A stretch of DNA of 64,000 nt from Sphingomonas aracearum. GTDB lineage: Bacteria; Pseudomonadota; Alphaproteobacteria; Sphingomonadales; Sphingomonadaceae. The stretch is taken from positions 1 through 64,000 of the forward strand of contig NZ_QQNB01000005.1 of assembly GCF_003345355.1 (NCBI RefSeq). The letters are read 5' to 3'. Position 1 is the first letter of the stretch. Each line of letters begins with the position of its first letter. Both the position numbers and the translations under genes were made by a program. The notes beneath the pieces are model-generated. The model saw only the letters and a program-made list of their open reading frames with translations, was not told the DNA's origin and did no database searches. Positions 51,283 through 59,521 of this stretch are shown one piece after another.

Positions 51283-51881
51283 GACGTCCATCGCCGCGCG
51301 AAGTGCGCTGGCGATGAGGGCGCTTCTCGCGCCTGCCCGGCCGGAGGCCGGGGAGAGGAGTGGGTGAGAGTGAGGTGTCTCGGACAAGGGGTTCGAGAGC
51401 ATCGACCAGGAGGTTTTCCCCATGAACATTGGTTCCATCAAGCAGAACGACGCCGGCATCTTCATCGGCCGCGTGTCGACCCTGACGGTCGTGATGACGA
51501 TCGCGCTTCGCGAGGTGCGCAGCGCCAACCCGAAGGCGCCGAAGTACGAGGTCCACGCGCTCAACCAGGCGTCGCGGTCGTGGGTGCAGGTCGGTGCGCT
51601 CTTCGAGCTGACCGCCAGCGCGACCGGCGAGGCGTTCCTGAACGGCCGGATCGACGATCCGAGCCTCGCGCAGCCGCTCTACATCTCGGCGTTCCGCCAG
51701 CAGGACGGCTCGTACAACCTCGTCTGGCAGCGCCCGCAGCGCCGCCGCGACGTGACGGCCGCGATGGCGCCCAAGGGCGGCGACGACGGCCTGCCGCCGT
51801 TCCCGGGCACCGAGGACGGCACCGGCGCGGGCGAGCCCGCCGGCACCGCCAGCGACGGCCTCGGCGAATCCACCGCCGGCG
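51283..51881. repeat. 598/599-bp direct repeat, copy 2
   Basis: Same orientation as 44161-44758 and about 7.1 kb away. It has one extra base near position 40 and one silent base change. Both sequences diverge abruptly after the shared ACCGCCGGCG. Confidence 0.9.
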
Positions 51882-51964
51882 ACGCCTTCGGCGGAGCGCC
51901 GGAGACGCCCGCCAAGGGCGGCCGCCGTCGCGCCGCGCAGCCGGCCGAGCCCGAGACGGTCTGA
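51422..51964 (+). CDS. DUF736 protein, copy 2 (full tail)
   Basis: A 180-residue DUF736 protein, identical to copy 1 over the DUF736 domain but continuing with DAFGGAPETPAKGGRRRAAQ to the stop. The basic tail looks like the natural C-terminus, so this is likely the complete version. AGGAGG precedes the ATG. A perfect intrinsic terminator begins 9 bp after the stop. Function unknown. Confidence 0.88.
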   Translation: MNIGSIKQNDAGIFIGRVSTLTVVMTIALREVRSANPKAPKYEVHALNQASRSWVQVGALFELTASATGEAFLNGRIDDPSLAQPLYISAFRQQDGSYNLVWQRPQRRRDVTAAMAPKGGDDGLPPFPGTEDGTGAGEPAGTASDGLGESTAGDAFGGAPETPAKGGRRRAAQPAEPETV

Positions 51965-51972
51965 CCGACCGG

Positions 51973-51997
51973 CCGGGGTGCCTCCCACCCCGGTTTT
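51973..51997 (+). terminator. Intrinsic terminator after DUF736 copy 2
   Basis: CCGGGGTG (51973-51980), loop CCTCC and CACCCCGG (51986-51993) form a perfect 8-bp stem followed directly by TTTT. Confidence 0.85.
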
Positions 51998-52038
51998 CTC
52001 CTCCCCATCGCGCGTCGAAGCCCCCGCGCGCGGACCTG

Positions 52039-52083
52039 CAGGGCTCGCTTCGCTCCCCCGGCGAGGCGGGCCCTGTCTTTGTT
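52039..52083 (+). terminator. Second terminator-like hairpin
   Basis: CAGGGCTCGC (52039-52048) pairs with GCGGGCCCTG (52066-52075) and is followed by TCTTTGTT. The stem sequence closely resembles the hairpin after DUF736 copy 1. Confidence 0.6.
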
Positions 52084-52117
52084 CGCCCTTACGGCCTCAC
52101 CGACAGGAGCCGCCGCG

Positions 52118-52315
52118 GTGCCGATCTCCCTCGAACACCACCTCGCCATCGCGACACGCGACTACGCCGCGCTCTCCCGCTTCGCGGTTCGACGCGAGCG
52201 GTTCCTCGACGCGCTCGACTGGACCGCCCTCGAGGAACAGTTCGCGCGGGAAGCATCGATGACGGACGACCTCATCAACGAGGACCTTCGAGCGTCGAGC
52301 GACGCGGATCATTGA
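52118..52315 (+). CDS. Small hypothetical protein
   Basis: A 65-residue protein from GTG 52118 (PISLEHHLAIATRDYAALSR; LDWTALEEQFAREASMTDDL). It is helical and charged. AGGAG is 10 bp upstream. No family was recognised. Confidence 0.55.
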   Translation: MPISLEHHLAIATRDYAALSRFAVRRERFLDALDWTALEEQFAREASMTDDLINEDLRASSDADH

Positions 52316-52566
52316 TCTACGCCGTCGCCCGGATGGCAACCTGAAAACACGGCTCAACGTCTCCAGCCCGGAGCCGCTGTGATGGCGGTGAACCGCCTTC
52401 AGCGACAACCATCTGGCGCGGAGATCCCCGGCCAACATGACGCTCGGCTGCGAGATCGCACCGGCAAGGAGCTCGACGGGCCACGAGTGGCTCGCGGGAA
52501 TGGTGGTGATCCCACCAGGCTGCGGACTCACCGCGGTCTTTTCAGAGCAAGGAAGGAACGACTACC

Positions 52567-53232
52567 ATGATGCTACGACGTTTCGCCGCGCTGGGGGCGA
52601 TCGCCCTCGCCGTCGGCATGCCGGCAGCGGCCAGCGCCATGCCCGCCAGCCCGGTCCTGCTCGCGATGGCGAGCTATGTCGGCGAGAAGGCCGGGGAAGA
52701 CTCGGTCGCCAAGGTCAGCTTGAAGAAGGCGCACTGGAAGGCGCACGCGGCCGCCCACGCGAAGGGCGACTGCAAGGACTGCCCTGACTGCGCAGATTGC
52801 GCAGACTGCGCCGATTGCAAGGACCGCGACGAGGCGACGAAGACTGTCGCGTCAGCCGAAGGCCGTGTAGGTCGGGTGCCGTTCGTGCTGACGACGTTCG
52901 CCTGCTGGACCATGCTGTTCGCGAGCCGCTACGACCTCCGCTTCGTCCACTTCCTTGCCGGTCTCTCGCAACCGGCGCTCTTCGGCTCCATGGCGATGGT
53001 CGCCTGGATCGCCTCGGCGGTGATGGTGAAGCGGCTCCACGACGTCGGATGGTCGGGCCTCAATACGATCTGGATCGCGCTCCTCGCGCTGCTCGGCGAC
53101 CCGCTCGATACGAGCGCGCCGCTCCTGATGGGCATGGCCGCGGACTCGATCTTCGCGCAGCTGTGGCTCTGCATCGAGCCTGGCACCCGCCGAGCCAACC
53201 GCTTCGGCAACGCTGCTCCCATCGGGGGCTGA
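52567..53232 (+). CDS. Signal peptide + Cys-Asp repeat + DUF805 fusion protein
   Basis: A 221-residue protein with three parts. A signal peptide (LGAIALAVGMPAAASAMP) leads a short secreted-type segment. A Cys-Asp repeat (GDCKDCPDCADCADCADCKD, residues about 73-92) follows. The rest is a DUF805 membrane domain beginning at its usual first motif (GRVGRVPFVLTTFACW), with MVKRLHDVGWSGLNTIWIALLALLG. DUF805 proteins normally start at the GR-x-GR motif, so this looks like a fusion. ATG 52570 is an equivalent start. The repeat could bind metal ions. Confidence 0.75.
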   Translation: MMLRRFAALGAIALAVGMPAAASAMPASPVLLAMASYVGEKAGEDSVAKVSLKKAHWKAHAAAHAKGDCKDCPDCADCADCADCKDRDEATKTVASAEGRVGRVPFVLTTFACWTMLFASRYDLRFVHFLAGLSQPALFGSMAMVAWIASAVMVKRLHDVGWSGLNTIWIALLALLGDPLDTSAPLLMGMAADSIFAQLWLCIEPGTRRANRFGNAAPIGG

Positions 53233-53244
53233 ACGGAGCTTGTC

Positions 53245-53508
53245 ATGGACCAATGCGACCTCTTCGGCGACCCGCTGCCACCTCCCGAACCGGAGCAGGT
53301 GGTCGAGCTGCACCTCCCGCCACTCGCCGCGCCCTGCGGCTTCCGCAACCGTTCGAACAATCCATGCCAGCGCCTCGCCCGAGACCCGGTCAGACTGGAC
53401 GGACGCGAACTGCGCTCGCATGGCCGGCTCCTCCTCCACTGCCCCATGGAGTGCTTCAATGGCGCGTCGGCCGAAGAGACCCCGACCTTTGCGGAGGCAG
53501 CGGAATGA
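53245..53508 (+). CDS. Hypothetical protein with cysteine motifs
   Basis: An 87-residue protein (MDQCDLFGDPLPPPEPEQVV; CGFRNRSNNPCQRLARDPV; LLLHCPMECFNG). Cysteines spaced C-x9-C and C-x3-C could bind zinc. It starts 12 bp after the DUF805 fusion stop and overlaps the next gene by 4 bp. Confidence 0.6.
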   Translation: MDQCDLFGDPLPPPEPEQVVELHLPPLAAPCGFRNRSNNPCQRLARDPVRLDGRELRSHGRLLLHCPMECFNGASAEETPTFAEAAE

Positions 53509-53720
53509 CGGTCAGCGGCCCGACCCGGCTCGCCGGCGTGGTGGAGATGACGCCACGCGGTCCGATGCTGCTCGAGGCAGACGGGATGCGCTGGCGGCTG
53601 ATCGGCGACGTGGAGACCGAGCACCTGCTCGGGACGCCGGTGACGGTCGAGGGCACGATCAACGGGGCGGCGATCGCCGCCTACTACCTGGCGGCGCGAA
53701 CGGAGGCACCAACATGCTGA
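53505..53720 (+). CDS. Small DUF5818-like protein
   Basis: A 71-residue beta-rich protein (LAGVVEMTPRGPMLLEADGMRWRLIG; VTVEGTINGAA), a small OB/SH3-like barrel pattern as in DUF5818-type proteins; the family call is tentative. Coupled on both sides by 4-bp and 7-bp overlaps. Confidence 0.6.
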   Translation: MTVSGPTRLAGVVEMTPRGPMLLEADGMRWRLIGDVETEHLLGTPVTVEGTINGAAIAAYYLAARTEAPTC

Positions 53721-54172
53721 GCCCTGCGAGCGCGTTCCCCTACCGTCGCCCTGGGTGCCCATATTGCGGGCACCTGATCGACCACTGGCCCCGCGACACC
53801 AACCTTCAAAGCTGCCAGCTCTGCCTCCGTCCGATGGTCCTCCTGCGGTGGCCGACCGACTGGAACGGACCGAAGCGGTTGCGCGGCCTGCTCGACGTCG
53901 GCTTCGCTCTGTATGGCCTGCTGACGATCGGGCTGGTCGCGACGTTCGTCGTCACCGGGCTCTCGCCCCACGCCTTCGCCAAGGGCTTCTCGGTCCTTCT
54001 CTTCATCGTCGGGAGCGTGCTGGCGGCCGACGGCGTGCTCGGGCTGCGGACCGGCATGGACAAGACGGGGAAGCGCTTCCGCTCCGGACCTGGAGCAAGG
54101 GTGTTCGCGGGCGGGAAGCTGGCTTCCGGGTTGGCGGCGATCCTGCTCCTATGCGTCGGCCTGACCCTGTAG
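53714..54172 (+). CDS. Membrane protein with N-terminal zinc-ribbon-like motif
   Basis: A 152-residue protein. CPYCGHLI and CQLCLRPM form a zinc-ribbon-like pair in the first 42 residues. Three transmembrane segments follow (VGFALYGLLTIGLVATFVV, FSVLLFIVGSVLAADGVLG, LASGLAAILLLCVGLTL). No family was recognised. Last gene of a co-directional run; convergent with the chemoreceptor-like gene. Confidence 0.65.
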   Translation: MLSPASAFPYRRPGCPYCGHLIDHWPRDTNLQSCQLCLRPMVLLRWPTDWNGPKRLRGLLDVGFALYGLLTIGLVATFVVTGLSPHAFAKGFSVLLFIVGSVLAADGVLGLRTGMDKTGKRFRSGPGARVFAGGKLASGLAAILLLCVGLTL

Positions 54173-54184
54173 CGAGCGCCTCGT

Positions 54185-54832
54185 TCAACCGCCTGCCTTG
54201 CTGGCGCCTGCCCGCGCCATCATCCCGGCCGCGCGCTCGGTTGCAGCGCGCGTGTCGCCGGCGAGCTTCTTTACCTCACCTGCGACCACGGCAAAACCTC
54301 GCCCCGAGTTTCCAGCCCGAGCCGCCTCGATCGTCGCGTTCAGCGCCAACAGGTTCGTCTGGCTCGCAATCTCGCCGATGCTCGTCACGATGCCGCCGAG
54401 CTCCTTAAGCGCCGCCTTCAGCTGTTCGTTGCCGCGCTGAAGCTCAGATTGGACCTCACGCCGATCGCTGACGTCGGCAGCGATCTTCAAGATCCGCCCC
54501 GGTCGACCATCGGCGTCGAGGACCGGATTGTACGTCGCCTGCAGGTAGACAACTTTCCCGCCGCGGGTCAGGCGTGGGTACTCACCCGTCAGGAAATCGC
54601 CGGAGCCGAGCTTCCGCCAGAACTCCGCATAAGCAGGCGAGGCGGCCAGCTCCGGGGTGCAGAAGATGCGGTGGTGCTGCCCGACGACTTGGGCGAGCCT
54701 GTACCCCATGAGGGACAAGAAGACGTCGTTCGCCCACAGCACCGTTCCCGATGTGTCGAACTCGATCACGGCCTGCGACCGGCACAGCGCGGCCCAAGCG
54801 GCTTCGGTAAGAGCCGTGCTCCGCGGCGTCAT
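54185..54832 (-). CDS. Minimal PAS-domain chemoreceptor-like protein
   Basis: A 215-residue cytosolic protein. An Aer-like PAS domain ([23 protein letters not shown] ... [24 protein letters not shown], in pieces at about residues 22-110) is followed by only the hairpin tip of a chemoreceptor signalling domain ([35 protein letters not shown]). No transmembrane, HAMP or methylation helices are present. The tip binds CheA/CheW in normal receptors. It may be a naturally short soluble receptor or a truncated one. Confidence 0.8.
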   Translation of the reverse strand: MTPRSTALTEAAWAALCRSQAVIEFDTSGTVLWANDVFLSLMGYRLAQVVGQHHRIFCTPELAASPAYAEFWRKLGSGDFLTGEYPRLTRGGKVVYLQATYNPVLDADGRPGRILKIAADVSDRREVQSELQRGNEQLKAALKELGGIVTSIGEIASQTNLLALNATIEAARAGNSGRGFAVVAGEVKKLAGDTRAATERAAGMMARAGASKAGG

Positions 54833-54941
54833 GGTTTCCGCGAACCCCCTCGTGGCGGGACGCTACACGCAGATGATTAAGATATTCGGCGTGGAGAGGC
54901 TCGGCTGGACGTGGCATAGCTGAAGGACGGGGGATGAAGGA

Positions 54942-55304
54942 ATGTTAGGCTGGCTTACACGCCCATGGTTTGAGGCTCGATCGCTTGGCGTGCTGCAGAC
55001 CTACTACGATCAACCGCTGAAGAACCCGCTGCCGCCGTTTGAGGCGCGCCTTCTTCGGGGCGCGGTGAACCTCACACGAAAGGACGGTGGCACGCCGTTC
55101 GACGCGGCGACGCGCTTCTACGCCGGCTTTGCGGAGACCGCAGTGGGCCAGGGCCGCTCGCTTGACGACATCGGCTTCGCTGGCGTGCTCGGTCGCATGT
55201 GGTCGCTTCGCGACAAGATGAAGTTCTATGATGAGCACGTTGCGGCGCTCAAAACAGTGAGCACAGCCGCGCAAGCGCGGGCCGCGGCCGACAGCGGCGC
55301 GTGA
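54942..55304 (+). CDS. Hypothetical protein
   Basis: A 120-residue helical protein (MLGWLTRPWFEARSLGVLQT; GVLGRMWSLRDKMKFYDEHV). No motif was recognised. It begins an AT-richer block of three plus-strand genes extending to 56.5 kb. Confidence 0.55.
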   Translation: MLGWLTRPWFEARSLGVLQTYYDQPLKNPLPPFEARLLRGAVNLTRKDGGTPFDAATRFYAGFAETAVGQGRSLDDIGFAGVLGRMWSLRDKMKFYDEHVAALKTVSTAAQARAAADSGA

Positions 55305-55380
55305 TCCGGCAGGGCGCTTGGACGCCTGCTGGACCTATCCATCCGCGCCCGTGAACTTCATGGCACAAATTGGGGGAAAG

Positions 55381-56195
55381 ATGCTTCGGACATTCAAATT
55401 AGCGGTTGCTGTTTCGCTAGTCGCTGTCGCTACAGGCGTGACGGCCGCACCGCAAAAACGAGCAACAGCGCGCCGATCGGCACCGGCACGGGCGGTCGCA
55501 CCAGCGCCCCGACCGTTCGATCCCAAACCTACGCAGCCAGCGTCGAAGGCGTGGACTGTACGAATGTCGCTGCACGAGCCAAGTCGGTCGTGCCGATCGA
55601 GAAGGCGCTACACGGGATCGCCAGCGCCTACCCTTGGGGGCCGCCAACCAAAGGCGAGTTCGAGTCCACGGCCGCGTTCGATCAGCGGGTGCATGACGAG
55701 CTAAACGCCAAGCTCGGGGGCACCGATCGCATCGTTGCCGTTATTCCGATCCGGGACATGATGAAGTACGACGCGGACACGTCGACGCTGACCATCAACC
55801 CGGTCGACAAGCGGGTCAAAGAGAACGTCATCACCGTCAAGGCTTACAGCGACATCGATGGCGAGAGCACCTATGTCGGCAGCAACGCCTACGGTGCGTC
55901 GACCGAAGTTTCCCGGCATACTTTCACACAGTTCTACATGCTGCTGCCCGCCCGGGGACAGACCGCCATAACTTCGACCATGGCGCCCGACGCGGCTCGC
56001 TCCCTCAAAGAGAACGGCTCGCTCGTTCTGGTCGGATCGCTGCTTTCGCCGTACATCGCCTATGAGCGTCAGCGCGGTAGGCCGACGATCAGCGATCCGA
56101 ACGACGTGACGTACCTGCAGTTCTACCTGGGAATGATCGCGCAATGCGCCGTGATCGTGAACCAGGGCGAGGAAGTCGGGCGTATCGCATTATGA
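55381..56195 (+). pseudogene. Exported protein gene with a -1 frameshift in an A5 run
   Basis: ATG 55381 opens a signal peptide (MLRTFKLAVAVSLVAVATGV) that then runs out of frame. The sensible mature sequence is in another frame: KTSNSAPIGTGTGGRTSAP, then VDCTNVAARAKSVVPIEKAL, through FDQRVHDELNAKLGG to GEEVGRIAL at 56195. The phases differ by one missing base, and AAAAA at 55454-55458 is the natural place. This is either a real inactivating indel, a sequencing error or slippage. Restored, it would be a periplasmic protein of about 270 residues of unknown function. Confidence 0.7.
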
Positions 56196-56488
56196 CCCTC
56201 CTACTGACCCTGGCGCTGGCGGTGATCGCCTTCCTTGTCCGCCGCAACTATCAGCTGGAGAAGCGGTGGCGATCGCTGCGCTACTGCTGGTATTCGATGT
56301 CCGACCTTGCAGCGGGCCGCCTGAACCAGGATGGCGAGCCCGACGAGCAATGGCTCACCGCCATGCGCGAGCAAGCCGCCTTCATGGCGCGCTTCGGCGC
56401 CTCGCCGCTGTCGAGCGAGGGCGTCCGGCTTTACGAAGCGGCGCTGCTAGAGCGCAATGTCCCGATCCTCACCGAACACAGGGTCTGA
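56192..56488 (+). CDS. Small membrane-anchored protein
   Basis: A 98-residue protein with an N-terminal transmembrane helix (MTLLLTLALAVIAFLVRRNY) and a helical cytosolic part (WRSLRYCWYSMSDLAAGRLN; AAFMARFGASPLSSEGVRLY). The start overlaps the preceding stop by 4 bp. No family recognised. Confidence 0.6.
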   Translation: MTLLLTLALAVIAFLVRRNYQLEKRWRSLRYCWYSMSDLAAGRLNQDGEPDEQWLTAMREQAAFMARFGASPLSSEGVRLYEAALLERNVPILTEHRV

Positions 56489-56530
56489 CCTCGAAATTGG
56501 AGGCCGTCAGCGCCGACCGCGCACCGGGGA

Positions 56531-56950
56531 TCATCCGTCAACCGCCAGCTTCGCCGCGTCGTCCATGACCGTATCAGGGTCGCCGAACCGATAGGATGCG
56601 AGCTCGTCGCGATCGGCCCTGCTCAGCGGGCTCTTGCTATAGGTCCCCTTGGCCCAGCTGTCAGTTCCGGTGTGACGTTCGCCGAGGCGCAACATCTCGT
56701 CATGGGGAGCCACGTACCAGACGCCGCGGTCGGGGAATGCGACCCAGATGTTCCGACCGATATACTTCTTGTCGATCGTCCACCGGCCCTTCAGCTGAAC
56801 AAGCCTGGTGTCACCGGTCGCCTCGTTCAGCAGAATCAGGTCGATGCCGTTGTCGTAGACAGGCAGATAGGCATTGTAGCCCTGGTTGAGCGCCACAGTG
56901 ACGAGCGCGTTGCGGTTCACCACCTCGACGGCATCGCTGGTGAGCTTCAT
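56531..56950 (-). CDS. PD-(D/E)XK-like nuclease-family protein
   Basis: A 139-residue protein with a nuclease-like core: VALNQGYNAYLPVYDNGIDLIL (variable strand with an Asp), then RLVQLKGRWTIDKKYIG, where Q-L-K takes the place of the E-x-K motif, as in Holliday-junction-resolvase-like and group I intron-associated families. Its start is 28 bp from the IS3 left terminus, so its promoter may have been displaced. Function unknown. Confidence 0.65.
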   Translation of the reverse strand: MKLTSDAVEVVNRNALVTVALNQGYNAYLPVYDNGIDLILLNEATGDTRLVQLKGRWTIDKKYIGRNIWVAFPDRGVWYVAPHDEMLRLGERHTGTDSWAKGTYSKSPLSRADRDELASYRFGDPDTVMDDAAKLAVDG

Positions 56951-56996
56951 AGGAACAGTTCCACCGATTCGCGATGCTTGACGTGACCCCCGGCTT

Positions 56997-57216
56997 TCAT
57001 CCAGCCGAAACCAGAGACCGGCGATTGTTGTGGTGCACGAGCGCACCCGAAGCAACGGCCTGGACGCGTCCAGGCCGTTGCTTCTCGATCTCGGCGGCGA
57101 AGGCCGCCGGGGTGGCGTAGCCGAGCGACGAGTGCGGCCGCTCGGTGTTGTAGTCGTCGGCCCACGCCCGGACCACGGAGCGGGCATGCGCGAGGCTGAG
57201 GAACAGGGTCTCGTTG
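56997..57216 (-). pseudogene. IS3 transposase orfB, 3' part
   Basis: The frame reads LNETLFLSLAHARSVVRAW, DDYNTERPHSSLGY and ATPAAFAAEIEKQ, the C-terminal end of IS3 OrfB (rve integrase core end). It continues exactly from ...RMRDELL on the far side of the IS110 insertion. Confidence 0.9.
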
Positions 57217-57292
57217 AGATGGCGTAGTCGGGGCATGGGCTCGGCTGCTGGCGAGGTCCATGCTTCGGTGTTGCTGGAAGAGGAGCACCCCC

Positions 57293-58324
57293 ATGTCGAC
57301 GCTTTATGCTGGATTGGATGTCTCGCTCGAGATGACGAGCGTATGCGTGGTTGACGCTGAAGGGCGCCTGTTGGCCGAGAAGCAGGTCAGCTCGGATCCG
57401 GAGGCGATCACCAAGGCACTGTTGCTGGTTGAAGGCACGTGGGATCGCGTCGGCCTCGAAGCGGGACCGCTGTCGCAATGGCTCTTCTTCGGCCTGAAGG
57501 ATGCAGGATTTCCGGCTGTGTGCATTGAGACGCGGCACGCCAAGGCGGCGATCACGGCGATGTCGCGCAACAAGAACGATCGTAACGACGCGCGTTCGAT
57601 CGCGCAGATCGTCCGCTCGGGTTGGTTCAAGGCGGTGCACGTGAAGTCGACCGAGAGCCAAGAACTGCGCACGCTGCTCACCAGTCGCGAGTTCCTGGTC
57701 AACAAGGTCCGCGACCATGAGAACGAGGTGCGCGGCGCGCTCAGGCCGTTCGGGCTAAAGGTCGGACGGGTCAGCGCGAGCGGGTTCGCCCAGCGCATTC
57801 GCGACCTCGTCTCCGACCGGCCGCGGTTGGCGGTCTGCATGGAGGCGCTGCTTGCCTCGCGCGAGGTCCTGCGCCAGCAACTGGCCAGCCTTCACAACGC
57901 GTTGCTCCGGGTCGTAAAGAACGACGAGTTGTGCGTGCGCTTCATGGGCATCCCGGGCGTCGGCCCGGTTTCGGCGCTGGCGTTCAAGACCACCATCGAC
58001 CGACCCGATCGGTTCCGACGGTCAGCCGACGTCGGCGCTCACCTCGGCCTCACCCCGCGCCAGTTCCAGTCCGGCGAAACCGATCGACGCGGTCGGATCG
58101 GCAAGGGCGGCGACAGCCTGACCCGAACGGCGCTTTTCGCCGCCGCCAATGTGATGCTCAGCCGGTCGACACAGTGGACTGCGCTCAAGCACTGGGGCGT
58201 GACGCTCGCCAGGCGCAGTTCGCTCAAGAAGGCCAAGGTGGCAGTGGCCCGTAAGCTCGCCGTCATCATGCATCGCATGTGGCGCGATGGCACTCCCTTC
58301 CGCTGGACAGCGCAGGAGGCATAA
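57293..58324 (+). CDS. IS110-family transposase
   Basis: A 343-residue DEDD-type transposase. The N-terminal RuvC-like domain (LYAGLDVSLEMTSVCVVD; VGLEAGPLSQWLF; NKNDRNDARSIAQI) is followed by a C-terminal Transposase_20 region (FMGIPGVGPVSALAF; AHLGLTPRQFQSGE; RIGKGGDSLTRTALF). Such recombinases use a structured guide RNA from the element's non-coding end to choose the target. Length and motifs indicate an intact gene, so it may be active. Confidence 0.93.
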   Translation: MSTLYAGLDVSLEMTSVCVVDAEGRLLAEKQVSSDPEAITKALLLVEGTWDRVGLEAGPLSQWLFFGLKDAGFPAVCIETRHAKAAITAMSRNKNDRNDARSIAQIVRSGWFKAVHVKSTESQELRTLLTSREFLVNKVRDHENEVRGALRPFGLKVGRVSASGFAQRIRDLVSDRPRLAVCMEALLASREVLRQQLASLHNALLRVVKNDELCVRFMGIPGVGPVSALAFKTTIDRPDRFRRSADVGAHLGLTPRQFQSGETDRRGRIGKGGDSLTRTALFAAANVMLSRSTQWTALKHWGVTLARRSSLKKAKVAVARKLAVIMHRMWRDGTPFRWTAQEA

Positions 58325-58560
58325 CTAACACCAGAACCCTGATCGGGACCAGGCGTCAGCCTGACCGATCCGAGGTCCCGGCAGGGCCGGGGATGAGGCG
58401 AAGGCCGCACGAGTGCCTGGGCCGCAAGCGCATGCCAAAGCGAGCCCGCCGTTTAGCATGGTCCGCCTCACCATCGATGCCCATCATGCGGCGACAACGA
58501 CCGCGGACAGAAGCATGACCCCATGCCGAGGATTTTGGACCGGACCAGCTTGACGTGAGG
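58325..58560 (+). other. Non-coding end of IS110, candidate guide-RNA region
   Basis: The 236 bp between the transposase stop and the right subterminal repeat have no gene. IS110-type elements encode their target-guide RNA (bridge or seek RNA) in such a non-coding end. Several GC-rich segments could pair, but I could not confirm guide loops matching the IS3 target. Confidence 0.4.
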
Positions 58561-58576
58561 GCCCCGACTACAGAAG

Positions 58577-59265
58577 CAGCTCGTCGCGCATGCGGCCGTT
58601 GAAGCTCTCGACATAGCCGTTCTGCATGGGGCGGCCCGGCGCGATGTAGTGCCACTCGACCTTTGCCTCGCCCGACCAGACCAGCACCGCGTTCGAGGTC
58701 AGCTCGGTGCCGTTGTCGCTGACGATCATGCCTGGCCGACCACGCTCGGCAACCAGGTCGACCAGCTCGCGCACGACCCGCTTGCCGGAGATCGAGGTGT
58801 CCACCACCGCACGCAGGCATTCGCGCGTGACGTCGTCGACGATGTTGAGCACGCGGAACCGCCGGCCAGTGGCAAGCTGGTCATGCACGAAGTCCAGGCT
58901 CCAGCGCTGGTTGGGGAGCGCCAGCACCGGCCCAGGCGCCCGCGCGCCCACGGCGCGCCTTCGCCCCTTCCTGCGCCTGACCGTCAGCCCCTCCTCCCGG
59001 TAGATCCGCTGCGTCTTCTTGCGGTTGATCGTGACGCCGTCCCGCCGCAGCAGGATGTGCAGTCGGCGGTAGCCGAAACGGCGCCGCTGGCCGGCCAACT
59101 CGCGCAGACGTGCCCGCAGATCCTCGTCGCCATCGCGACACGAGCGGTAGCGCATGCTCGTCCGGTCGGCCCCGATCACGGCGCAGGCGCGCCGCTCGCT
59201 CATCCCGAACCCAGCCTGCAACCGCGCGACCGCCTCCCGCTTGGCGGCCACGCTCACCACTTTTT
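58577..59265 (-). pseudogene. IS3 transposase orfB, 5' part
   Basis: The frame contains [14 protein letters not shown], the HTH_21 region ([28 protein letters not shown]) and the rve core ([53 protein letters not shown]). The catalytic Asp, Asp and Glu are present, but the gene is cut after RMRDELL by IS110. Confidence 0.9.
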
Positions 59266-59521
59266 TGCCAGCAGGTCTTTCAACCCCGCATTGTCCAGCA
59301 TAGCGTCGGCCAGCAGCCGCTTGAGCCTGCCATTCTCGTCTTCCAGCGCCCGCAGCCGCTTCGCCTCGGACACCTCCAGGCCACCATACTTGGCCTTCCA
59401 GGCGTAGTAGGTCGCGCTCGACATGCCGTGCTTGCGGCACAGCTCTGTCACCACCGCACCCGCCTCGGCCTTCCTTCAGAATGCCGATGATCTGCTCTTC
59501 CGAAAACTGCTTCCGCTTCAT
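59254..59521 (-). pseudogene. IS3 transposase orfA, frameshifted
   Basis: The start at 59521 reads [18 protein letters not shown]. The remainder of OrfA ([40 protein letters not shown]) is in a different frame. An extra C on the plus strand near 59469-59470 accounts for the shift. This position is too early to be the programmed orfA/orfB frameshift. Confidence 0.8.

Larger units (their letters stand above)
57219..58576 (+). mobile_element. IS110-family element (IS1111 group)
   Basis: The element is about 1358 bp and is inserted into IS3 orfB. Joining the IS3 sequence up to 57218 with that from 58577 restores the orfB frame. Subterminal 11-bp inverted repeats, GTAGTCGGGGC (57224-57234) and GCCCCGACTAC (58561-58571), lie 5 bp from each edge, which is characteristic of the IS1111 group. 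An AG present at both junctions makes the edges ambiguous by 2 bp. Confidence 0.88.

Noticed and set aside
52379..52570. Small plus-strand frame before the DUF805 fusion gene
   Set aside because: Composition is shadow-like and there is no start signal; the region is better read as leader DNA.
52770..52822. GACTGC/GATTGC tandem repeat as a microsatellite
   Set aside because: It is in frame and encodes the Cys-Asp repeat, with codon variation between units.
59254..59521. Reading the orfA break as programmed -1 frameshifting
   Set aside because: The shift lies about 17 codons into orfA, far from the orfA/orfB overlap, and a single extra base explains it.
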